A stretch of DNA of 64,000 nucleotides from Streptomyces lincolnensis (GTDB lineage: Bacteria; Actinomycetota; Actinomycetes; Streptomycetales; Streptomycetaceae), in assembly GCF_001685355.1 (NCBI RefSeq), contig NZ_CP016438.1, positions 1,302,001 through 1,366,000 of the forward strand, in the 5' to 3' direction. Below the pieces are notes generated by a model. That model searched no databases. It was not told the DNA's origin and saw only the letters and a program-made list of their open reading frames with translations. The position numbers and the translations under genes were made by a program. Of the stretch, positions 51,307 through 60,503 are shown one piece after another; the first letter of the stretch is position 1, and every line of letters starts with the position of its first letter.

Positions 51307-51932
51307 GCCAGGACGACGAGTTGGGCCCGGTCCCGGGCGCCCAGCTTGACCATCGTCCGGCTGACGTGGGTCTTCGCGGTGAGCGGGCTGACCACCAGGC
51401 GGCGGGCGATCTCCTCGTTGGACAGGCCGATGCCGACCAGGGCCATCACCTCCCGTTCCCGTTCGGTGAGTTCGGAGAGGGCGTCGCCGGCCGCCGGCTC
51501 CTTGGAGCGGGCGGCGAACTCGGCGATCAGCCGGCGCGTCACACCGGGCGAGAGCAGCGCGTCGCCGCCGACCACCGACCGTACGGCGCGCAGGAGTTCC
51601 TCGGGCTCGGTGTCCTTGACCAGGAAGCCGGAGGCGCCCGAGCGGATCGCCTCGAAGACGTACTCGTCGAGTTCGAAGGTGGTCAGCATGACCACCTTCA
51701 CCTGCCCGAGCGCCGCGTCCCCGGTGATGCGCCGGGTGGCGGCCAGCCCGTCGAGCACCGGCATGCGGATGTCCATCAGGACGACATCGGGGCGCAGTTC
51801 GCGCACCGCGCGCACGGCTTTCTCGCCGTCGGCGGCCTCCCCGGCCACCTCGATGTCCGGCTGCGCGTCGAGCAGCGCCCGGAACCCGGCCCGGACCAGT
51901 GACTGGTCGTCGGCGAGCAGTACACGGATCAC
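51267..51932 (-). CDS. NarL/LuxR-type response regulator
   Basis: 221 residues from GTG 51932 that overlaps the kinase stop as GTGA. Receiver: VLLADDQSLVRAGFRALLDA, phospho-acceptor Asp in DVVLMDIRMPVLDG (about residue 54), MLTTFELDEYVFEA, Lys in FLVKDTEPEELL. LuxR helix-turn-helix near the end: LTEREREVMALVGIGLSNEE, IARRLVVSPLTAKTHVSR. Last gene of the mmpL-kinase-regulator operon; it probably controls mmpL and possibly the SARP gene. Confidence 0.94.
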   Translation of the reverse strand: MIRVLLADDQSLVRAGFRALLDAQPDIEVAGEAADGEKAVRAVRELRPDVVLMDIRMPVLDGLAATRRITGDAALGQVKVVMLTTFELDEYVFEAIRSGASGFLVKDTEPEELLRAVRSVVGGDALLSPGVTRRLIAEFAARSKEPAAGDALSELTEREREVMALVGIGLSNEEIARRLVVSPLTAKTHVSRTMVKLGARDRAQLVVLAYESGLVRPGWLG

Positions 51933-53167
51933 CGGTCGTCCCCCTCGGCCTTGACGTTCAACGGCAGTACGGCCAGCACCCGGAACCCTCCGTCGGCGCG
52001 CGGGCCCGCCTCGATCGTGCCACCCAGCGCGGCCGCCCGCTCCCGCATTCCGGCCAGACCGTTGCCGCTGCCGCCCGCGTCGGCACCGGTCGCGGGCCCG
52101 TCGTCGTCGATCCGCAGCCGTAGCGTCGTCCCGTCGGCGGGATCGAGCCGCACGCGCGCGTGCCGCGATCCCGAATGCCGTACGACATTGGTCAGGGCCT
52201 CCTGGACGATACGGAAGGCCGCGAGGTCGGTGCCGGGCGCGAGGCGGGGCAGGGTGCCCTCGACGTCGACGGTGAGGCCCGCGCCCGCCGCCTGCTGCAC
52301 CAGCTCGGGCAGACGGTCGAGGCCGGGCGCGGGCGCGCGCGGCGCGTCGCCCGGCGTGCGCAGCGTGTCGAGCACCTGGCGGACCTCGCCCAGCGCCTCC
52401 TTGCTGGCGGCCTTGATGGTGGTGAGCGCGGTGCGGGCCTGCTCGGGGTCGGTGTCCAGGAGCGCGAGACCGACGCCCGCCTGGACGTTGATGACGGAGA
52501 TGCTGTGCGCGAGCACGTCGTGCAGTTCGCGGGCCATGCGCAGCCGCTCCTCGTCCGCGCGCCGCCGGGCCGCCTGGACGCGCTCGGCCCGCTCGCGGTC
52601 CCACTGCTCGCGCCGGGTGCGGGCGAGCTCCGACACGGCCAGGATCGCCACCATCCAGGTGACGATCACGACCTCCCCGCCCCAGGAGGCCGCGTCGTCC
52701 CCGGACGGCGGCAGCCACTGGTACAGCCAGTGCGCGACCAGCACATGCCCGGCCCACAGCATCCCCACCGCCGCCCAGGCGGCTCTGCGCCGCCCGGCGA
52801 CCACGGCGCTGAAGCAGGCCAGGGCGACGGCCAGGAAGATCGGCCCGTACGGGTATCCGGCGCCGAAGTAGAGCATGGCGGCGGCGGCCGTGCCGAACAC
52901 GACGGGCACCGGGTGCCGATGCCGCCACAGCAGCAGGAGCGAACCCGCCAGCAGCAGCACCCGGGCGAAGGGGTCGAGGGCGGCCCGCTCGTGGACCTGC
53001 TGTTCGGCCGCGTAGTTCGACCCGACCATCACGAAGAGCGTGAGCAGCGCGGTGGACAGCCAGGGCAACCGGCTGCTCCGGTCCGTCTCGCCCCAGCCCC
53101 TCAGCCAAGGCGGGCCGTGCCGCCACCCCTGGGGCGGGCCGTTCCCGCCCGTCTGCCGCTCGTCCAT
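51929..53167 (-). CDS. NarL-type sensor histidine kinase (HisKA_3)
   Basis: 412 residues from ATG 53167 (alternative GTG 53176). Five to six membrane helices in the first 175 residues, then HisKA_3 dimerisation helix with the phospho-His in RMARELHDVLAHSISVINVQ, and an HATPase domain with FRIVQEALTNVVRHS and NGLAGMRERAAALGG. Phosphorylates the regulator encoded next. It lies 52 bases downstream of mmpL. Confidence 0.94.
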   Translation of the reverse strand: MDERQTGGNGPPQGWRHGPPWLRGWGETDRSSRLPWLSTALLTLFVMVGSNYAAEQQVHERAALDPFARVLLLAGSLLLLWRHRHPVPVVFGTAAAAMLYFGAGYPYGPIFLAVALACFSAVVAGRRRAAWAAVGMLWAGHVLVAHWLYQWLPPSGDDAASWGGEVVIVTWMVAILAVSELARTRREQWDRERAERVQAARRRADEERLRMARELHDVLAHSISVINVQAGVGLALLDTDPEQARTALTTIKAASKEALGEVRQVLDTLRTPGDAPRAPAPGLDRLPELVQQAAGAGLTVDVEGTLPRLAPGTDLAAFRIVQEALTNVVRHSGSRHARVRLDPADGTTLRLRIDDDGPATGADAGGSGNGLAGMRERAAALGGTIEAGPRADGGFRVLAVLPLNVKAEGDDR

Positions 53168-53219
53168 ACCGGCCACGCTAGACGCCCCGGGCCCGGTCGG
53201 CGTCCGCCGGGCGAGGTGA

Positions 53220-55385
53220 TCACACGTACTCCCCGCGAAGTACGTCGGCCCGCTCGTCGCCCGCCGCGCCGGACTCCTTCACGCGCAGCCTCCGCAGCGC
53301 CCGCGGCGCCCACCAGTTCGCCCGGCCCGCCAGCCGCATCGTCACCGGCAGCAGGACGACCCGGATGAGGGTGGCGTCGACGAGGATCGTCAGGGCCGTG
53401 CCGATGCCCAGCTCCTTGAGGAAGACGACGCCGCCGGTGGCGTACGACAGGAAGGACAGCGCGAGGATCCCGGCCGCGGCGGTGATCAGCGGGGCGCTGC
53501 GCCGGACGCCCTCGGCGACCGCCCGCTCGGTGTCTCCGGTCAGGTCGTGCTCCTCCTTGATACGGGCCAGCAGGAAGACCTCGTAGTCCATGGACAGGCC
53601 GTAGGCCACGCAGAACATCAGCACCGGGATGCTCGGCTCGATCGACCCGGTGGGCGTGAAGCCGAGCAGTCCGGACAGGTGGCCGTCCTGGAAGACCCAC
53701 ACCAGGCAGCCGAACATCACGGACAGGCTCAGCAGATTGAGCACGGTCGCCTTCAGGGGCAGCAGCACGCTGCCGGTCATCAGGAAGAGGATCACGTACG
53801 TCGCCCCCAGCACGATCCCGACGGCGAGCGGCAGCCGGTCCAGGAGCGTGGCGCGGAAGTCGGTGGTCTCACCCGGGTAGCCGCCGACGAGGGCGGTGGC
53901 GGGGGCCGGGGTGTCCCGGATGCGTTCGACGAAGCCGGGGACGTCGCCGTACAGGGCCTGCTGGGTGGGGACGACGGCCAGGCGCGCCCGGCCGTCGGGG
54001 GTCGTCAGCCGGTCCTGGCCGGGGGTGCCTGTGTGTCGGCCGTCCCGGTAGGTGCCGTCGGGGGCGTCGACCTGGAAGACGCCGGGGAGGCGGGAGAGGC
54101 GGCCGGCGTAGGCGCCGGTGTCGGCCGGTTCGCCGAGCACGATCTGGACGGTGTCGGTGGGCTCGGCGGCGAACTCGCGGTGGATGGTCTCGGAGGTGGT
54201 GCGCGCGGAGGCGCCCGCGGGCAGGGCGCGTTCGTCGGGGAGACCGAAGCGCAGGCCCAGCAGGGGTGAGGCGGCGACGAGGAGGACGCCGAGGACCCCG
54301 GCGCCGGCCAGGAGCGGGCGGCGCATGGCCGCGAGGGCGGTACGGTGCCAGAAACCCGAGGCGGGCGCGGTGGGGCGCTCCACCCGATGGCCCCAGCGGG
54401 CCAGCGCGGCCGGCAGCACGAGCACCGCACCGCCGACCGCGGTGAGCACGACGAGCGCTCCGGCGTACGCGAACGAGCTGAGGAAGAAGAACGGGAACAC
54501 CAGGAGCGCACACAGCGACACGGCGACCGTCACCCCGCTGAAGACCACCGTGCGGCCGGCCCTGGCGGTCGCCCGGACGACGGCCTGCTCCTGGGCGTGT
54601 CCGGCCGCGCGTTCCTCCCGGTAGCGGTTGATGACGAACAGGCCGTAGTCGACGCCCAGTCCGAGACCGAGGACGAGCGCGAGGTTCGCGGCGAACGTCG
54701 AGACCTCCGTGACCTGCGCGATCGCCCGCAGCCCGGCGAGCGTGGCGACGACGGACAGCAGCCCCACGCCGACCGTCAACAGGGCGGCCACCGTGCGCCG
54801 GTAGACGAGGATCAGCAGGAGCAGTACGGCGGGCAGGGCGAACGCCTCCGCGCGCAGGAAGTCGGCGCGGGCCTGCTGTCCGACCTGCCGCGAGATCTCC
54901 TCCTGGCCGCCGACGCGGACGTCGAGGTCGGCGGTGCTACGGGTCAACTGGGGGGCCAGTGTGGCGAGTTCCTCGCGGGTCTCGGTGGCGGTGCCTTCGA
55001 GGCGGGCGAGGATCAGGGCGTGGCGGCCCTCCGTGCCGCGCAGCGCGGGACTGTCGGTGTCCCAGTAGGAGGTGACGTCGGTGACGAGCGGCAACCGCCC
55101 TACCTCCGCGGCGAGTTCGCGCCCCGCCTGCTCGGTGCGCGAGCTGTCCACGTCACCGTCCCGGGCCGTGACGAGCAGCGCGAGATTGGGGTTGCCGGTG
55201 CCGAAGTCGTCGCGCAGGAGGTCGGCGGCACGCACCGATTCGGTGCCCGGCGCGCTCCAGCGCGAGAGGTCGAGATCGTCCTGGGCACCGGCGCCGTACG
55301 CACCGAGGCCGATGAACAGGAGCAGGACGCCGATCAGCACGGCGCGGCTGTACCGCACGGCCAGCCGGCCGAGGCGGGTGAGCAT
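53220..55385 (-). CDS. MMPL-family RND exporter
   Basis: 721 residues with AAGGG before ATG 55385. Two MMPL repeats: helix 1 AVLIGVLLLFIGLGAYGAGA, a long external loop with SRWSAPGTESVRAADLLRDD, a five-helix block (TFAANLALVLGLGLGVDYGL carries the Asp-Tyr proton-relay motif GVDYG), then the second half with LMFCVAYGLSMDYEVFLLAR (its SMDYE partner). Exports lipids or antibiotics using the proton gradient. First gene of the operon with a two-component system. Confidence 0.95.
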   Translation of the reverse strand: MLTRLGRLAVRYSRAVLIGVLLLFIGLGAYGAGAQDDLDLSRWSAPGTESVRAADLLRDDFGTGNPNLALLVTARDGDVDSSRTEQAGRELAAEVGRLPLVTDVTSYWDTDSPALRGTEGRHALILARLEGTATETREELATLAPQLTRSTADLDVRVGGQEEISRQVGQQARADFLRAEAFALPAVLLLLILVYRRTVAALLTVGVGLLSVVATLAGLRAIAQVTEVSTFAANLALVLGLGLGVDYGLFVINRYREERAAGHAQEQAVVRATARAGRTVVFSGVTVAVSLCALLVFPFFFLSSFAYAGALVVLTAVGGAVLVLPAALARWGHRVERPTAPASGFWHRTALAAMRRPLLAGAGVLGVLLVAASPLLGLRFGLPDERALPAGASARTTSETIHREFAAEPTDTVQIVLGEPADTGAYAGRLSRLPGVFQVDAPDGTYRDGRHTGTPGQDRLTTPDGRARLAVVPTQQALYGDVPGFVERIRDTPAPATALVGGYPGETTDFRATLLDRLPLAVGIVLGATYVILFLMTGSVLLPLKATVLNLLSLSVMFGCLVWVFQDGHLSGLLGFTPTGSIEPSIPVLMFCVAYGLSMDYEVFLLARIKEEHDLTGDTERAVAEGVRRSAPLITAAAGILALSFLSYATGGVVFLKELGIGTALTILVDATLIRVVLLPVTMRLAGRANWWAPRALRRLRVKESGAAGDERADVLRGEYV

Positions 55386-55450
55386 GGGCGAACCCTTCGT
55401 CAGGAGATCGGGACGGGCACCCGAGGTGCCGCCGCCCACCGTCCGCCCGC

Positions 55451-55486
55451 CCGCTGGAAGACCCGCTGGAAGATCCACTGGAAGAC
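55451..55486. repeat. Three 12-base tandem repeats
   Basis: CCGCTGGAAGAC, CCGCTGGAAGAT, CCACTGGAAGAC in succession, 66 bases upstream of the mmpL start on its 5' side. Possibly a direct-repeat operator. Confidence 0.6.
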
Positions 55487-55498
55487 GGCGTCCGGGTC

Positions 55499-55604
55499 AG
55501 GGCCTGTCCGGCGGACCATGTCGCGGTCGCGGGGCCCTGGCACGCGCACCGGTACTTATCAGGAACCGTTGCTCGTATGCGACCTGATCCGCCGGACAGG
55601 CCCT
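55499..55604. mobile_element. 106-bp MITE-like element with 26-bp terminal inverted repeats
   Basis: The left end AGGGCCTGTCCGGCGGA... (55499-55524) and right end ...TCCGCCGGACAGGCCCT (55579-55604) are inverted copies matching at 24 of 26 bases; the outer 17 match perfectly. The 54 bases between hold no gene. No clear target duplication was found. It may be a non-autonomous IS derivative or a large stem-loop. Confidence 0.6.
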
Positions 55605-55641
55605 AGTCTCGAACCCATGGGCGAGGGGGAGGGCCGGGGCC

Positions 55642-56427
55642 ATGGCTGAGAGCACCAGCGGGGCGTCGCACGCCCTGCGTCTGGAGGTACTGGGCCCGCT
55701 GCGCGCCCTGCGCGAGGGCGTGGAGATCCCCCTCGGTCCGCCGAAGCAGCGCGCGGTCCTCGCCGTCCTGCTCCTCCAGGAGGGACGTCCGCTCTCCTAC
55801 GACGGTCTGGTCGAGGCCGTGTGGGGCGGCGCACCGCCCGTCCATGTGCGCAACCTCGTGCAGAAGTACGTCTCCGGGCTGCGCCGGGCCCTCGGGGAGG
55901 GGCCGGAGCTGTCGTGGACCGGTGCCGGATACCGGCTCACCGGCGCGCGGGCGGACGACCTGCACGAGCGGCGCCGTCTGGTCGACGAGGCGCTGGCGGC
56001 GCGGGACGCCGGGGAGTGGGAGCGGGCGGGTGAACTCGTCGACCGCGCCGAGGAGTTGTGGCGCGGGGAGTTCGCCGAGGGACTGCGGGCGCCCTACCTC
56101 GCGGCGGAGCGCCTGCGCTGGACGGAGAAGCGGCTCACCGTCCTGGAGGCCCGGCTGGCCGGGGCGATCGAACTGGGCCGCTCCTTCGAGTACGTCCATG
56201 AACTCGTCCGGCTCGTCGCGGTCCACCCCTTGCGCGAACGCCTCGTCGAACTGCTGATGCTCGCCCTGTGCCGCACCGGCCGTCCCGCGGACGCGCTCGC
56301 CGCCTACGAGGCCGCACGTCGGCGCCTGGCCGGGGCGATGGGCACGGACCCGGGCCCGGCGCTGCGCTCCCTGCACGAGCGGATCCTGCGCCAGGACCCG
56401 GCGCTGCTGCCGCTGCCGGTGGCCTGA
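55642..56427 (+). CDS. SARP/AfsR-type transcriptional activator
   Basis: 261 residues. OmpR-like winged helix about 12-100 (LRLEVLGPLRALREGVEIPL, GPPKQRAVLAVLLLQEGRPL, LVQKYVSGLRRAL) and bacterial transcriptional activation domain 105-255 (ELWRGEFAEGLRAPYLAAER, EYVHELVRLVAVHPLRERLV). Compact SARPs switch on antibiotic clusters, but no biosynthetic genes lie here. It diverges from the mmpL-kinase-regulator operon, which it may regulate. Ribosome site GAGGGGGAGGG upstream. Confidence 0.93.
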   Translation: MAESTSGASHALRLEVLGPLRALREGVEIPLGPPKQRAVLAVLLLQEGRPLSYDGLVEAVWGGAPPVHVRNLVQKYVSGLRRALGEGPELSWTGAGYRLTGARADDLHERRRLVDEALAARDAGEWERAGELVDRAEELWRGEFAEGLRAPYLAAERLRWTEKRLTVLEARLAGAIELGRSFEYVHELVRLVAVHPLRERLVELLMLALCRTGRPADALAAYEAARRRLAGAMGTDPGPALRSLHERILRQDPALLPLPVA

Positions 56428-56446
56428 CGCTCGATCCCGGCGGCTG

Positions 56447-57154
56447 TCACTCGCCCGACAGTCCCACCTCATGGGCGAGTCGGACGGCCGCGTGCCGGAA
56501 GAACGTCTCGCGGTCCTCCACGACCCGGTGGAACTGGCCGAACAGTTCGAAGCCGATGAGGCCGAACAGCTGGGCCCAGGCCGCGACGAGGGCCGCCGCC
56601 ACGGCCGGGGGCAGGTCGGGGGCGATGTCGGCGGCGATCCGCTCGGCCTCGGGCAGCAGGTCGGCGGGGATCGGCCGCTCGCTCAGGCCGGTCCCCTGAT
56701 GTGCCTCGCGCGCGATGCCGATCAGGAGGAGGGCGACGCGGGCGGCGGCCGGGACCGTGGAGTCGGGGGCCTTGTAACCGGGGACCGGCGTGCCGTAGAT
56801 CAGCGCGTACTCGTGCGGATGCGCGAGGGCCCAGCCGCGCGCGGCCTCGCAGACGGCCGTCCAGCGCCGGAGGTGACCGGCGTCGGCGACCGCGCCGTGC
56901 GCCTGTTCGGCCGCCTCGCCCAGGGAGTCGTAGGCGTCGATGATGAGTGCGGTCAGCAGGTCGTCGCGGCTGGGGAAGTAGCGGTACAGGGCGGAGGAGA
57001 CCATGCCGAGCTCACGCGCCACGGCCCGCAGCGAGAGCTTCGCCGCTCCGTCCGCGGCGAGCTGCCGGCGTGCCTCGTCCTTGATGGCGGCGGTCACTTC
57101 GATCCGGGCGCGGGCTCGGGCGCCACGCGTCGCGCTTCCGTGTGCGGTGCTCAT
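56447..57154 (-). CDS. TetR-family regulator (TetR_C_13/WHG type)
   Basis: 235 residues. Helix-turn-helix IKDEARRQLAADGAAKLSLR, AVARELGMVSSALYRYFPSR; ligand domain from 80 with WALAHPHEYALIYGTPVPGY, characteristic of the WHG subgroup, and AAWAQLFGLIGFELFGQFHR. Divergent from the nitroreductase-type gene. Three AGAGCAGTGCTCT-like sites stand between them. Confidence 0.94.
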   Translation of the reverse strand: MSTAHGSATRGARARARIEVTAAIKDEARRQLAADGAAKLSLRAVARELGMVSSALYRYFPSRDDLLTALIIDAYDSLGEAAEQAHGAVADAGHLRRWTAVCEAARGWALAHPHEYALIYGTPVPGYKAPDSTVPAAARVALLLIGIAREAHQGTGLSERPIPADLLPEAERIAADIAPDLPPAVAAALVAAWAQLFGLIGFELFGQFHRVVEDRETFFRHAAVRLAHEVGLSGE

Positions 57155-57176
57155 ACGGCCAGTCTTCCACGAAAGA

Positions 57177-57262
57177 AGAGCAGTGCACAGAAACGAGAGC
57201 AGTGCTCTTGTGTTGACGGCCGCCGGCATGCAGACTGGAGCAAGAAGAGAGAGCAGTGCTCA
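57177..57262. promoter_or_regulatory. Three copies of the TetR operator AGAGCAGTGCTCT
   Basis: A perfect 13-base palindrome at 57196-57208, near copies AGAGCAGTGCACA (57177-57189) and AGAGCAGTGCTCA (57250-57262). TTGACG at 57213-57218 may be the -35 for the nitroreductase gene, so bound repressor would cover it. Confidence 0.75.
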
Positions 57263-57301
57263 CAAAAGAGAGCGGCCCTCTCCCACACCTTGGGGGTTCT
57301 C

Positions 57302-57751
57302 ATGTCCACGCACGTCCAGAAGCCCGGCTGGTTCACCGTCAACGTCTTCAACCGGGCCGTGGCCTGGATGACCCGCCGCGGTCTGAGCGTCTGGGGCTCA
57401 CGCGTCCTGGCGGTCCGCGGCCGCAAGAGCGGCGAGTGGCGGACCACCCCCGTGAACCTGCTGACCGTGGACGGCGCGCAGTACCTGGTCGCCCCGCGGG
57501 GCCATGTGCAGTGGACGCACAACATGCGCGCGGCGGGCGGCGGCGAACTGCGTCTCGGCAGGAACGTGGACGCCTTCACCGCGACCGAGGTGACCGACGA
57601 CGAGAAGGTCCCGCTGCTGCGCGCCTACCTCAAGCGCTGGAAGGCCGAGGTCGGCGTCTTCTTCAAGGGGGTCGGCCCCGACTCCCCCGACGCCGACCTG
57701 CGCCGCATCGCGCCCGACCACCCGGTCTTCCGGATCACGATCGCCCGGTGA
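57302..57751 (+). CDS. Deazaflavin (F420)-dependent nitroreductase family protein
   Basis: 149 residues from ATG 57302. Ddn/F420H2-dependent fold: GLSVWGSRVLAVRGRKSGEW, RTTPVNLLTVDGAQYLVAPR, GHVQWTHNMRAAGGGELRLG are the binding segments of this group. Reduces quinones or nitro compounds using F420H2. Regulated by the divergent TetR protein. It ends 3 bases from the convergent flavoprotein gene. Confidence 0.93.
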   Translation: MSTHVQKPGWFTVNVFNRAVAWMTRRGLSVWGSRVLAVRGRKSGEWRTTPVNLLTVDGAQYLVAPRGHVQWTHNMRAAGGGELRLGRNVDAFTATEVTDDEKVPLLRAYLKRWKAEVGVFFKGVGPDSPDADLRRIAPDHPVFRITIAR

Positions 57752-57754
57752 GGG

Positions 57755-58996
57755 TCAGGACGTGGCCTCGTCGCCCGCCGGACGCTCGGGGCGCGGGTCC
57801 AGTGCCGCCAGGGCCCGCTGGGCCATCGGCCGGCCGCGGACCATCTCGCCCAGCGTGGTCGCGCCCTGGGTGATGTCCTTGAACGCGTTCCACGCGGGCC
57901 GGAATCCGGTCAGGGCCGCGTGGAACAGGCCGGGGCGGCGCTCGAACGCGGTCAGCAGCCGCTTGCCGACGCTCATCTCCACGCCGAGCCCCGCCTTGAT
58001 CGCGAACGCGTAGTTCAGGGCCTGCCGCCGCGCGTCCACCGCGTCGTGCGCCTCCGCGATCCGCACCGCCCACTCCCCCGCGAGCCGGCCCGAGCGCAGC
58101 GCGAAGGAGATGCCCTCGCGCGTCCACGGCTCCAGGAGCCCGGCCGCGTCCCCGCACACCAGCACCCGCCCGCGCGACAGCGGCGAGTCCTCGGCACGGC
58201 AGCGGGTCAGATGGCCGGAGGAGATACCGGGCTCGAAGCCGGCGAGTCCCAGCCGCCCGATGAAGTCCTCCAAGTACCGCTTGGTGGCCGCCCCCTCGCC
58301 GCGCGCCGAGATCACCCCGACGGTCAGGGTGTCACCCTTGGGGAACACCCAGCCGTAACTGCCGGGCATCGGGCCCCAGTCGATGAGCACCCGGCCCTTC
58401 CAGTCCTCGGCGACGGTCTCCGGCACCGGGATCTCCGCCTCCAGGCCGAGATCCACCTGGTCGAGCTTCACCCCGACATGCGCTCCTATCCGGCTGGCGC
58501 TGCCGTCGGCGCCGACCACGGCCCGGGCCAGCACCGTCTCACCGCCCTGGAGCACCACGGCGACCGTACGCCGGTCCGGGACCGCCGATCCGTGCTGCTC
58601 GACGCGCTGGACGGTGACGCCGGTGCGCAGCTCGGCGCCCGCCTTCTGGGCGTGCTCGACGAGCTGCTGGTCGAACTCGGGCCGGTTGATCAGCCCGAAC
58701 AGCATGTGCTTGGAGCGGCGGGTCCGGGTGAAGCGGCCGTTGTTGGAGAACGTGACCGCGTGCACCCGGTCACGGAACGGCAGCTCGAAACCGGGCGGCA
58801 GCGCATCGCGCGAGGGGCCGATGATGCCGCCGCCGCACGTCTTGTAGCGGGGCAGTTCCGCCTTCTCCAGCAACAGCACGCGCCGTCCCGCGACCGCCGC
58901 CGCGTAGGCGGCCGAGGCCCCCGCGGGTCCCGCGCCCACCACGACGACGTCCCACACCCGCTGTACGTCGTCCGCCGAAGAGTTCTCGCTGCTCAC
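57755..58996 (-). CDS. Geranylgeranyl-reductase-family flavoprotein
   Basis: 413 residues from GTG 58996. FAD Rossmann motif DVVVVGAGPAGASAAYAAAV, then LPRYKTCGGGIIGPSRDALP, AVVGADGSASRIG and the FAD motif RVLVCGDAAGLLEPWTREGI. The family saturates isoprenoid chains (menaquinone tails, archaeal-type lipids) or acts on other polyenes. It stands alone; menaquinone genes are not visible. No membrane helix apart from the amphipathic tail. Confidence 0.94.
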   Translation of the reverse strand: MSSENSSADDVQRVWDVVVVGAGPAGASAAYAAAVAGRRVLLLEKAELPRYKTCGGGIIGPSRDALPPGFELPFRDRVHAVTFSNNGRFTRTRRSKHMLFGLINRPEFDQQLVEHAQKAGAELRTGVTVQRVEQHGSAVPDRRTVAVVLQGGETVLARAVVGADGSASRIGAHVGVKLDQVDLGLEAEIPVPETVAEDWKGRVLIDWGPMPGSYGWVFPKGDTLTVGVISARGEGAATKRYLEDFIGRLGLAGFEPGISSGHLTRCRAEDSPLSRGRVLVCGDAAGLLEPWTREGISFALRSGRLAGEWAVRIAEAHDAVDARRQALNYAFAIKAGLGVEMSVGKRLLTAFERRPGLFHAALTGFRPAWNAFKDITQGATTLGEMVRGRPMAQRALAALDPRPERPAGDEATS

Positions 58997-59130
58997 GATG
59001 GTCTACTGCTCCCGGTCAAGCCGCTTCACGCACCTGTCCCCCGCATCCTACGGCGGACGTCCCCACAGGCCACTGTGGGAGGATCTACGGCACTCATCGG
59101 TACAACGTCGCACCCACAAGGAGCGTGCCC

Positions 59131-60486
59131 ATGTCGTCGAATCCGGTCGCCGAGACCGTCGCCTCGCTGATGCCCCGCGCGCGGGCGGAGCTCACCGAGC
59201 TGGTGGCCTTCAAGTCGGTGGCGGACTTCGACCAGTTCCCCAGGAGCGAGAGCGAGGGCGCCGCCCGCTGGGTCGCCGACGCGCTCACCGCGGAGGGCTT
59301 CCAGGACGTGGCCCTCCTCGACACCCCCGACGGCACCCAGTCGGTGTACGGCTACCTGCCCGGCCCGGAGGGCGCCAGGACGGTCCTGCTCTACGCCCAC
59401 TACGACGTCCAGCCGCCGCTGGACGAGGCCGCCTGGACCACCCCGCCCTTCGAGCTGACCGAGCGCGACGGCCGTTGGTACGGGCGTGGCGCCGCCGACT
59501 GCAAGGGCGGTGTGATCATGCATCTGCTCGCCCTGCGCGCGCTCAAGGCCAACGGCGGCGTGCCGGTGCACGTCAAGGTGATCGCCGAGGGCTCGGAGGA
59601 GATGGGCACCGGCGGCCTGGAGCGCTACGCCGAGGAGCACCCCGAGCTCCTGGAGGCCGACACCATCGTCATCGGCGACGCGGGCAACTTCCGGGTCGGC
59701 CTGCCTACGGTGACGGCCACGCTGCGCGGCATGACCCTGCTCCGCGTGCAGATCGACACCCTCGCCGGGAACCTGCACTCCGGCCAGTTCGGCGGCGCCG
59801 CCCCCGACGCGCTGGCCGCGCTGATCCGCGTCCTGGACTCGCTGCGCGCCGAGGACGGCACCACGACCGTCGAGGGACTGGCTCCCGAGTCCCGGTGGGA
59901 GGGGCTCCAGTACGACGAGGAGCAGTTCCGCAAGGACGCCAAGGTCCTGGACGGCGTCGAGCTGATCGGCAGCGGCACCGTCGCCGACCGCATCTGGGCC
60001 CGCCCCGCCGTCACGGTCCTCGGCATCGACTGCCCGCCGGTCGTCGGCGCCACCCCGTCGGTGCAGGCGAGCGCCCGCGCGCTGGTCAGCCTGCGGGTGC
60101 CGCCGGGCGTGGACGCGGCCGAGGCGACCAAGCTGCTCCAGGCCCACCTGGAGACCCACACGCCGTGGGGCGCCCGGGTGCGCACCGAGCAGATCGGCCA
60201 GGGCCAGGCCTTCGCCGCCGACACGACCAGCCCGGCCTACGCGGCGATGGCCGAGGCGATGGCGGTCGCCTACCCGGGCCAGGAGATGCAGTACGCCGGC
60301 CAGGGCGGCTCCATCCCGCTGTGCAACACCCTCGCCGCGCTCTACCCGCACGCCGAGATCCTGCTCATCGGCCTGAGCGAGCCCGAGGCCCAGATCCACG
60401 CCGTCAACGAGAGCGTGTCCCCGCAGGAACTGGAGCGCCTGTCGGTGACGGAGGCCCTGTTCCTGCGCAACTACGCAGCGAGCTGA
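59131..60486 (+). CDS. M20-family dipeptidase/peptidase
   Basis: 451 residues with AAGGAG nine bases before ATG 59131. Metal ligands are in LLYAHYDVQPP (His90, then Asp), RGAADCKGG, and EGSEEMGTGGL (catalytic Glu); a lid domain (about 190-350) includes AGNLHSGQFGGAAPDALAAL. Two-zinc exopeptidase cleaving dipeptides or acylated amino acids. No signal peptide, so it is cytoplasmic. It fits the dipeptide importer that follows, although a separate gene lies between. Confidence 0.94.
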   Translation: MSSNPVAETVASLMPRARAELTELVAFKSVADFDQFPRSESEGAARWVADALTAEGFQDVALLDTPDGTQSVYGYLPGPEGARTVLLYAHYDVQPPLDEAAWTTPPFELTERDGRWYGRGAADCKGGVIMHLLALRALKANGGVPVHVKVIAEGSEEMGTGGLERYAEEHPELLEADTIVIGDAGNFRVGLPTVTATLRGMTLLRVQIDTLAGNLHSGQFGGAAPDALAALIRVLDSLRAEDGTTTVEGLAPESRWEGLQYDEEQFRKDAKVLDGVELIGSGTVADRIWARPAVTVLGIDCPPVVGATPSVQASARALVSLRVPPGVDAAEATKLLQAHLETHTPWGARVRTEQIGQGQAFAADTTSPAYAAMAEAMAVAYPGQEMQYAGQGGSIPLCNTLAALYPHAEILLIGLSEPEAQIHAVNESVSPQELERLSVTEALFLRNYAAS

Positions 60487-60503
60487 CGGGCAGTCATGGA
60501 GTC

